Source of the DNA: JAGMES01 sp023128035
GTDB lineage: Bacteria; Bacillota; Halanaerobiia; DY22613
Direction: 5' to 3'
Length of the DNA: 33,179 bases
NCBI GenBank assembly: GCA_030627905.1
Contig: DAOVRZ010000060.1
Coordinates: forward strand, 1-33,179
The translations under genes were made by a program, and so were the position numbers. How positions within the stretch are numbered: position 1 is the stretch's first letter; each line of letters opens with the position of its first letter. Of the stretch, positions 1 to 8,200 are shown piece after piece. The notes below the pieces were generated by a model. That model was not told where the DNA came from. It searched no databases and saw only the letters and a list, made by a program, of their open reading frames with translations.

Positions 1-123
1 GGCGCTGATACATTCACAACAATTATGTCTTATATCGGAACTGCTAATAAACATAAAATCGATGCTTTTACTGCAATAAAGGCGGCAGTAACTAATCAGT
101 CAAAAGCTTTACTTTTTAGTTAG
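1..123 (+). CDS. Transposase, C-terminal fragment (IS66-like?)
   Basis: The window opens inside a frame that reads about 40 residues and ends at TAG 121-123. The tail starts GADTFTTIMSYIGTA and continues with a short amphipathic stretch. This resembles the C-termini of IS66-type DDE transposases, where a GA..(x)..S.I.TA pattern precedes the end of the protein. Only the tail is visible, so catalytic residues cannot be checked and the family call is tentative. It would mark an insertion sequence just outside the left edge. No terminal inverted repeat of that element could be identified between here and the next gene. Confidence 0.4.
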   Translation, partial: GADTFTTIMSYIGTANKHKIDAFTAIKAAVTNQSKALLFS

Positions 124-148
124 CGACTGAATAGTTACAATCTATGAA

Positions 149-168
149 GATAAACTTTAAAGTTTATC
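149..168. repeat. Perfect 20-bp palindrome downstream of transposase tail
   Basis: GATAAACTTTAAAGTTTATC reads identically on both strands. It lies 26 nt after the transposase stop codon in an otherwise featureless AT-rich gap (124-335). It could be a hairpin at the end of the transposase transcript or a protein-binding dyad. It lacks a G/C-rich stem and a T-run, so it is not a convincing intrinsic terminator. Confidence 0.45.
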
Positions 169-335
169 AAGAGCAGTTTGGTGAGGTAAACCTTATCATT
201 AATTAATTTTTTTGCGAATAGGGTTACTTTTCCCTTTTTAGTTTTCATAGTAACTCCTATAATAAGACTCCTTCACTTTTTCTATTTAACAACATAAAAT
301 AGAAAAAAATGAGTTCAAAAATGGAGGTAGATCTT

Positions 336-839
336 ATGTATTATGAAGTTTACCCAGGTGATACATTATGGACTATTGCTCGAAAATATGGGATAACAAT
401 GTTTCACTTATTGGTTGCCAATCCTGAAATCACAAATCCTAATTTGATTTATTATGGGCAACTTATTAGAATTCCTCTTGGAGTATTACCTGATTCAATT
501 ATATATACTATAAGACCAAATGATACTTTATGGATGATCAGTAGATATTTTGCTCTTACATTAGATCAGTTATTGCAGTCCAATCCACAGATTGTAACCC
601 CTTCTCTAATCTATATCGGACAACAGATCAACATTTCTTCAGTTGCTCCACCACCTAATACTCGATTATATGCAGTACAGAGTGGCGATACTCTGTACAA
701 GATAGCTCGACGCTTGGGAACAACTGATGGTGAATTGTTGCGGTTAAATCTTGGTATTACTAATCCAAATTTGATTTACTTAGGACAGCGAATTGTGGTA
801 CCGATAAAGCCAGAAACCCCGCCTGGATGTATTGTATGA
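336..839 (+). CDS. Triple-LysM peptidoglycan-binding protein, truncated 5' half of a split gene
   Basis: The product is 167 aa from ATG 336, chosen because GGAGG at 323-327 sits 8 nt upstream. The in-frame ATGs at 309 and 321 have no ribosome site. Three consecutive LysM repeats of about 45 aa are visible, each with a GDTL/NDTL core, an I(A/S)R helix and a closing NPNLIYxGQxIxIP-type strand. LysM domains bind N-acetylglucosamine chains of peptidoglycan or spore cortex. There is no signal peptide. The frame runs to ...PPGCIV and then hits TGA 837-839, which is created by the first bases of the inserted element. When the element is removed, the frame continues directly into the propeller sequence (PPGCIV|YISTSTGKPEIW). 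The natural protein was therefore a LysM-propeller fusion and this ORF is its N-terminal part. It may still make a soluble LysM protein. Confidence 0.85.
   Translation: MYYEVYPGDTLWTIARKYGITMFHLLVANPEITNPNLIYYGQLIRIPLGVLPDSIIYTIRPNDTLWMISRYFALTLDQLLQSNPQIVTPSLIYIGQQINISSVAPPPNTRLYAVQSGDTLYKIARRLGTTDGELLRLNLGITNPNLIYLGQRIVVPIKPETPPGCIV
831..837. repeat. Target-site duplication, left copy (ATTGTAT)
   Basis: This is the left copy of the 7-bp direct repeat flanking the palindromic element. The matching copy is at 951-957. Removing one copy plus the element (120 nt) restores an uninterrupted reading frame through the LysM-propeller junction, which supports a true target-site duplication. Confidence 0.8.
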
Positions 840-950
840 TTAGCCCACAAAAAGTAGTCGCACTTGCATACCATATAAAGTATTGAAATGGCGGTGTCAA
901 TACTTTATATGGTATGCAAGTGCGACTAAAATACTTTTTGTGGTCGAATC
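838..950. mobile_element. 113-bp MITE-like palindromic insertion element
   Basis: The whole 113 bp forms one hairpin. Arm 845-886 pairs with arm 897-943 around a 10-nt loop (887-896), perfectly except for a 5-nt bulge (TAAAA) in the right arm. The ends are inverted repeats: left GATTAGCCCACAAAAAGTA against right, read inward, GATTCGACCACAAAAAGTA (17 of 19 match). It encodes nothing and is bordered by the direct repeat ATTGTAT. Those are the hallmarks of a non-autonomous miniature inverted-repeat element moved by a transposase elsewhere. I do not recognise the parent IS family. Confidence 0.85.
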
Positions 951-957
951 ATTGTAT
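951..957. repeat. Target-site duplication, right copy (ATTGTAT)
   Basis: This is the right copy of the 7-bp repeat. It directly abuts the end of the palindromic element at 950 and begins the propeller-coding remnant. Confidence 0.8.
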
Positions 958-1875
958 ATATTTCTACTTCTACAGGTAAGCCAGAGATCTGGCGAAGTAA
1001 TGCAAGTGGGGAAGAGAAGGAACAGATTACCAGAGAATTGGAAAGTTTAGAACAGCCACTATCTAATCCGCAATGGGCACCAGATGGAAAATGGATTGCC
1101 TATACATTTGGTCAAAAATTATTTATTGTTGACTCATGTGGGAAGAATCACATAAAGCTAGCTGGAAATGTTGAAAATTACTCATGGTCTCCTAATAGTA
1201 CTATGATTGTTTATACAAACATTGTGGAAAACATACTGGAACGAGGTACTTTTGTTGTTAATTTGGATGGAGAAACAAAAAAAATAGCAGAGAATTTTGC
1301 TAATCCAGTCTGGTTTCCTGATAATAAACGTCTGGCAGGTATTACCCTGAGAGAAGCAGCCTATCCACGTTTGGCTATTATAGCTGCTATTGTCAAAATT
1401 TCACCCAATGGGAGGTATGCAGCCACTAGTTTACTGCATGGATCTGCATTCAGTGTTACTTCTGGTGTTTGGATTTATGATTTTGTTACAGAAAAAGTAA
1501 TGCAATTGCCGGGCTTTTTATTTGAGCAACCACCTTTTAAATATGATATAAATAGGTTAGGAGGATGGTCACCAGATTCGTCTAAATTGGTCTATAAGTA
1601 CGAATGGAGTAGGAGAGGTTAGAATTGCCTCAGTACATGGAATCATTTTACAGAGCTTTAGACGTAAATTTTATCCAATTCCAGCTTGGGGTCCAGAACC
1701 TGAATGGATCATTTTTACTGCTTCTAATAAGCCTGGCAATATCATATATACTTCACCTACTCCTAGAAATATTTATTTATTAAATATTGCAACTAACCAG
1801 TAAAACAGGGTAACCGATGTAGGAGATAATTATTATCCGAATTGGAATAGGTTTAGATGTCTTGAGTGTGAATAA
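951..1875 (+). pseudogene. TolB/WD40-like beta-propeller, broken 3' half of the LysM fusion
   Basis: The frame is open right from the element but has no start codon or ribosome site of its own. It carries blade-like repeats typical of TolB/PD40 propellers: NPQWAPDGKWIAYTF, YSWSPNSTMIVYT, NPVWFPDNKRLA, ISPNGRYAA and GGWSPDSSKLVYK. Around 1598-1605 the frame shifts by one. The first frame runs into TAG 1620-1622, while the +1 frame reads TNGVGEVRIASVHG and continues with another blade (IPAWGPEPEWIIF). It then meets an in-frame TAA at 1801-1803, after which blade-like sequence (DNYYPNWNRF) continues to a final TAA at 1873-1875. This is one ancestral C-terminal domain with three lesions: the upstream insertion, a frameshift and a nonsense codon. 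A separate short protein starting at TTG 1038 is formally possible but unlikely. Confidence 0.8.
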
Positions 1876-1947
1876 ACTTATTTAATATCTATGGCTTTTG
1901 ATAAAAATTTTTATAGATATGTTCCATCTGTTAGTATTAAATTAATT

Positions 1948-1975
1948 GCCTGACCTATAGTGGGTCAGGCTTTTT
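1948..1975 (+). terminator. Intrinsic terminator after the split LysM-propeller gene
   Basis: An 8-bp stem GCCTGACC/GGTCAGGC (1948-1955 with 1963-1970) has a 7-nt loop and is followed directly by TTTTT, with further T-rich sequence to about 1987. It lies 72 nt after the ancestral stop codon and isolates this region from the NRPS transcription unit downstream. Confidence 0.85.
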
Positions 1976-2219
1976 GGGTTCTTTTTTGTACTAAAAATAA
2001 TAAGTTTCATTAGAGTTTTATAGTTAAAATAAAAAAGGGTTTTAGCGAAAAAAATAGAATAAGTAAATTACAAAAAAATATAAATAATCTAAAATATAAC
2101 CTTTAGTAGAAATATAAAATGTTCTATAAATGAGTAGCAAATTTAATTTGATAATTAATTAATAAATGAAATTAAGATAAAGAAAATGAAATTTCATAAT
2201 TATACTGGAGGGATTGATA
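1976..2219 (+). promoter_or_regulatory. AT-rich leader of NRPS1, no clear promoter
   Basis: These 244 nt between the terminator and the NRPS1 start hold no ORF or RNA structure that I can support. The promoter of the NRPS1 unit must lie here. TTGATA at 2148-2153 could be a -35 box, but the sequence 17 nt further on is a poor -10. The one sure element is the ribosome site GGAGGG at 2207-2212, 7 nt before ATG 2220. This decides the start against the in-frame TTG at 2214, which would be only 1 nt from the Shine-Dalgarno sequence. Confidence 0.4.
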
Positions 2220-5200
2220 ATGAATAAAATAAAAAAAATGGATAAATTTAATATACAGGATATATTAGAGTTAACTCCATTACAAAAAGGTATCTTATAC
2301 CATTATTTAAGTAACCCTGAAAGTGAAGAATATTTTGAACAATTAAGTTTAAGTCTTTCAGGAGTCTTAAATGAAGAAATGATAGAAAAAAATTGGTCAT
2401 ATATAGCAGAAAATAATGAAATATTAAGAACTATATATAAATGGAATAAACTAAATAAACCCGTACAAATTGTGTTGAAAAAGCATGTTATACCAATTTA
2501 TAAACATGATTTTTCAAAGATGGTTGGGGTTGATGATCAAAAAATAATTTGTGAAATTCGAGAGAAGGATTTAGAAAAAGGAATAGATTTAACTAAAGAA
2601 CCACTTAGGATAAATTTGATTAATCTTGGGCAGGACAAATATGAAATGATCATAAGCTATCATCATATATTATTTGATGGCTGGAGTAATGCTATATTAT
2701 TGAAAGAATTTATAACTACCTATAATAATATTTGTGAAAGAAAAAAAATAGTAGTAAAGAAAAAAACTCATTATAAAGAATTTGTTAAATGGTGCTACAA
2801 ACAAGATAAAACTAGTCAATCTATATATTGGAAAAAGTATCTTGCAGGTTTAAATACCAGAACAATATTACCTGTTACTAAGCCGAAAAATAAAATTGGA
2901 AAATTGGAAAACATTATATTCAAATTTTCAAAAGAACTAACTCGGAAAGTGTATGACTTTTCCAAAATGACTAATGTGACTATTGCAACTCTTTTATATA
3001 CTACCTGGGGAATATTGTTACAAAAATATAACAATTCTCAAGATGTAGTATTTGGTATAACTGTATCAGGGAGAAATGCTTCAATAACTGGTATAGAAGA
3101 AATGGTTGGGCTATTCATAAATACATTACCTTTAAGGGTAAACGCAAAAGATGACGAAATAGTCATAAATATATTAAACCAGGTAAACGAAAGTCTAAAA
3201 ATAGGAGAAAAATATGAACAAACGCCATTGGTAGATATAAAGAGTTATAGTGAGCTTGGAAATTCAAAAAAATTGTTTGATTCTCTTGTTGTAATAGAAA
3301 ATTATCCTATGGAAAAAGAGAATTTCAAAGAGAATAAATATATAAATGTGGACAGTTATTCGATTATTGAAAAGACAAATTATCAACTTACTTTAGGTAT
3401 CAATATTGCTGAAAGCGATATCGAATTTAAATTTGGATATGAAAGTGGGATGTTTAAAGAGAAAACTATTGAAAATTTTTATAATCATTATAGAAATATA
3501 TTATTTTCCATAGTAGAAAATGTCGAGATAAAACTTTCAGACATTGATATGCTGACAGATAAAGAGAAAAATCAAATATTAGAAGAATTTAATAATATCA
3601 AAATAGATTATCCGAAGAATAAAAACATCACTGAATTGTTTGAAGAACAAGTAGATAAAACCCCAGATAAGGTAGCTATTGTATATGAAAATGAGGAGCT
3701 AACATATAGTGAATTAAATGAAAAAGCAATCCAGTTGGCTAGAGTGTTGAGAGATAAGAGGGTAAACGCAGATAAGATAGTAGGAATTATAGTAGAGAGA
3801 TCATTAGAGATGATAATTGGAATAATGGGGATATTGAAAGCAGGAGGAGCGTATTTACCTATTGATCCTGAATATCCTGAAGAAAGAATAAGGTTTATGC
3901 TGGCAGACAGCAATTCTAAGATTGTTATTTGTGGTCAGCAATTTGCTGATAAATTTAGTGTTAGTAAAGAAGAAATTGAACTTGTTTATATTGATGCTAA
4001 CAGTTGTTATCAAGGGGACAATTCAACCTTTACAGTTTATAATAAACCAATTGACCTAGCTTATATCATATATACTTCAGGAACTACTGGTCACCCAAAA
4101 GGGATTATGATTGAACACTCAGGAGTAGTTAATTTAGTAACTGGTCTTTATCATGATATTTATCAAAACTATGAAGAATCTTTACGAATAGCCTTAGTTG
4201 CTCCTTATGTCTTTGATGCTTCAGTTAAACAGATTTTTGCCAGTTTGCTATTGGGTCATAGCCTGTATATAGTTCCGGAAGAGACCAGAAAAGATGGTTT
4301 AAAATTGCTGACTTTCTTAAAAGAGAAGAAAATCGAGATATCTGATGGTACCCCAGCCCATATAAGTTTATTAGTTACTGCCATGGATAATGGAGAAATT
4401 TTACCTGTTAAACATTTCATCATTGGCGGCGAAGCTTTATCAAGTGGAGTGTTGAAGGAATTTTATCAGAAATTTGCAAACTACAAACCTCAGGTAACTA
4501 ATATTTATGGCCCCGCTGAGTGCTGTGTTGACAGTACTTCCTATTTAACCGATCCTAAGAAATTGAATCAGTTTAGCACTATTCCAATTGGTAAACCTCT
4601 ACCCAATAAGAGGATCTATATTTTAGATCAAAACCAGTGTTTATCAGCCAAAGGGCTTATTGGTGAAATCTATATTGCTGGTGATGGGTTGGCTCGAGGT
4701 TACCTTAATAATCCTGAATTAACTACCGACAAGTTTTTAGCTGACCCTTTTATTCCCAATCAGAAAATGTACAGAACTGGAGATTTGGGCCGTTGGCTAA
4801 ATGATGGCAATATTGAGTTTGTTGGCCGAATTGACTATCAGGTTAAAATTCGGGGTTATAGGATTGAACTAGGAGAAATTGAAGCAAAGCTTATGGAATA
4901 CCAGTTAATTGATAAAGCTGTTGTAATAGCAAAAGATGATGGAAAAGGAATGAAATATCTCTGTGCTTATGCAGAGATGAAAGGTCGGAATTCAGAAGTC
5001 GCAGAGTTAATTATAGCTAAATTGAGGAAATTTTTAACTAAAAAATTGCCTGCTTATATGGTTCCAATATTTTTTGTTATTTTACGAAAATTACCTTTAA
5101 CCCAGAATGGGAAGGTAGATAGAAAGGCATTACCAGAACCTGATTGGAATGTTTTAACTAGTGAAGAGTATATTGCACCGAGGAATAAAACGGAAGAAAA

Positions 5201-8200
5201 GCTAGTTTCTATCTGGCAGGAAATACTGGAGATAGATAAGATAGGTATCTGTGATAACTTCTTTAATTTAGGTGGACATTCATTAAAAGCTACAACTTTA
5301 GTTTTAAAGATTCATAAAGAATTTAATGTGGAAGTTCCACTTAGAGAAGTATTTAACAGACCAACAATAGAAGAACTTGCAAATTACATAGAAGAAGCAA
5401 GAGAAAATGTCTATTTATCAATACAACCAGTAGAAAAGAGGGAATTTTATTCGGTATCCTCAGCTCAAAAGAGGCTTTTAATATTAAACCAACTTGAAAA
5501 TTTCGGTGTGAGTTATAATATGCCAGGAGTAATGAAAATCAAAGGTATTCTTGATAAAGAACACCTTAAAGAAGTCTTAAAAGACTTAGTAAAAAGACAT
5601 GAAAGTCTAAGAACCTATTTTGACTTTATAGAAGGGAATCCAGTGCAGAAGATAGTAGATAATGTAGAATTTAAAGTAGAAGAATTTATTGAAACAAATG
5701 AAGATAAAGTAAATAAGATAATCGAGAAGTTCATAAGACCATTTGATTTAAAAAGAGCACCTTTATTGAGAGTTGGACATATTAAGATGTCAGAAGATAA
5801 CTATCTAATATTATTTGATATGCACCATATAATATCAGATGGTATCTCTATGGACATTTTAATAAAAGAATTTCAGAACTTATATCAAGGTAAAGATTTA
5901 CCTGAGTTGAGAATACAGTATAAAGATTTTTCTGTATGGCAGAATGAATTATTTGATTCTGGTGCAATTAAAAAACAGGAAGAATACTGGTTAGAAAAAT
6001 TTTTAGATGATATACCAGTATTAAATATGCCAACAGATTATAAAAGGTCATCAGTCCCGAGTTATAAAGGAGATAGTATAGAATTTGTACTGAATAAAGA
6101 TTTAACAGAAAGTTTGAAAGAAATGATTTTAGAGACTAACACAACATTATACATGGTTTTATTAGCAGTTTACAATATATTATTACTTAAATATACAGAT
6201 CAGGAGGATATCATAGTAGGCTCGCCAATAGCAGGAAGATTCCATGCAGATTTAGAGAATATAATAGGGATGTTTGTAAATACATTACCTATGAGGATTC
6301 ATCCTGAAGGAGAAAAAACATTTGAAAAGTTTTTAGAAGAAATTAAGGAAACAACATTAGAAGCATATGAAAATCAAGATTATCAGTTTGAGATGCTTGT
6401 AGAGAAATTGAATATAGAACGGGATATGTCCAGAAATCCTCTCTTTGATGTGATGTTTGTCCTCCAGAATCAGGCTAAACCGATGTTTAGATTAAATGAT
6501 CTGGAAATCAAACCATATAATTTTGCAACTGGAATGTCTAAGTTTGACCTGAACTTAGACGCTGTTGAAAGTGATAACCAGTTAAACTTTATCCTAACTT
6601 ATAGTACAGAGTTGTTTAAAGATGAGACTATTGAAAGAATTGCAGGTCATTTTTGCAATATAGTTAGTGAAGTGATTTTCAATCCAAAAGTAAAGCTAAA
6701 AGATATTGAGATGATTTCAGAAGTAGAGAAAGAAGAATTATTATATCTAGTTAATGATACAGTACGACAATATCCAGAGCATCAAACAATCAGTCAACTC
6801 TTTGAAGCAGAGGTAGCTAAAAGTCCTAATAAAGTTGCTGTAACCATTAATGATTTTGAAGTGACTTACGGGCAGTTGAATCAAAAGATTAACCAATTGG
6901 CTAGATTTTTAAGAAGAAAAGGAATTAAACCTGATACAATTGTTGGACTAATGTTGGAACATTCCTTGGAAGCTATTATTGGAATTTTCGGAGTTCTAAA
7001 AGCTGGTGGAGCTTATTTACCAGTTGATCATAATTATCCAGAGCAGAGAATTAATTATCTAATTAATAATAGCGGGATAGATTTGCTTCTAATACATGAA
7101 GAACTTAAACCTAAAGTTACTTTTTCTGGAGAATTGATTGATATTGGTGATAATCAAATTTACCAGGGAGACAATAGCAATTTAAAACAAGTTTGTCGTC
7201 CTAATAATCTAGTTTATCTAATTTATACTTCAGGCTCAACCGGACTGCCTAAGGGGGTTATGATTGAGCATAGAGGGCTTGTTAACTATGCAGTTTGGGC
7301 TAGTCGAACATATTTAAGCCATGAAAAAAGTTGGACTTTTCCTCTGTATTCATCTCTATCTTTTGATTTGACAGCAACCTCTATCTTCGTACCTCTGATT
7401 TCAGGGAATCAGATTAGGGTATACGGTGAATATCAAGATGAATTATTAATTAAGAAAATTTTAGATGAAGACAAGGTAGATATTATCAAATTAACCCCAG
7501 CTCACTTACAGATTATCAAAGACTTGGAGGTCAAAAATAAGAGGTTGAAGAAACTGATAATCGGTGGTGAAGAATTAAAAACTGACCTTGCTAAAAGAAT
7601 ATCTGATAAATTTGCACAGAAGATTAAAATATATAATGAATATGGTCCAACTGAGACTGTAATTGGTTGTACGGTTTATACCTATCAGCCTGATAAAGAT
7701 AAAAGTAGTTCTGTCCCCATTGGTATCCCGGTAGATAATGTTCAGATTTATCTGTTGGATCAAAATTTATATCCGGTTTCAGTGGGAGTTTGGGGAGAAA
7801 TTTATATCAGTGGTGCAGGAGTAGCCAGAGGTTATTTAAATCATCCAGATTTGACAACAGAAAAATTCATGGAGAATCCGTTTATACCAGGAGAAAGAAT
7901 GTATAAGACAGGTGATATAGCAAGATGGTTACCAGATAGGAATATAGAGTTTTTTGGTAGAAAAGACCATCAAGTTAAAATCAGGGGTTATAGAATAGAG
8001 CTAGGAGAAATAGAAAATCAGTTATTAAAACATGAAGCTATAGATCAGACAGTGGTATTAGCAAGAGAAGAAGAATATAGTAAATATTTATGTGTATATG
8101 TAGTAGGAAATAGGGAGATAAAGATTTCAGAATTACGTGATCACTTGGTAAGAGTATTGCCAGATTACATGGTACCGTCATATTTTATTCAGCTTGATAA

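Noticed and set aside
309..335. Longer LysM protein starting at ATG 309
   Set aside because: No ribosome site upstream. GGAGG at 323-327 serves ATG 336, and the LysM domain begins right at that start.
838..950. Palindrome as a simple transcription terminator of the LysM gene
   Set aside because: Inverted termini, a flanking 7-bp duplication and frame restoration on removal fit an inserted element. There is no T-run directly after the stem.
2214..2219. TTG 2214 as NRPS1 start
   Set aside because: It is 1 nt from the GGAGGG motif. ATG 2220 has normal spacing.
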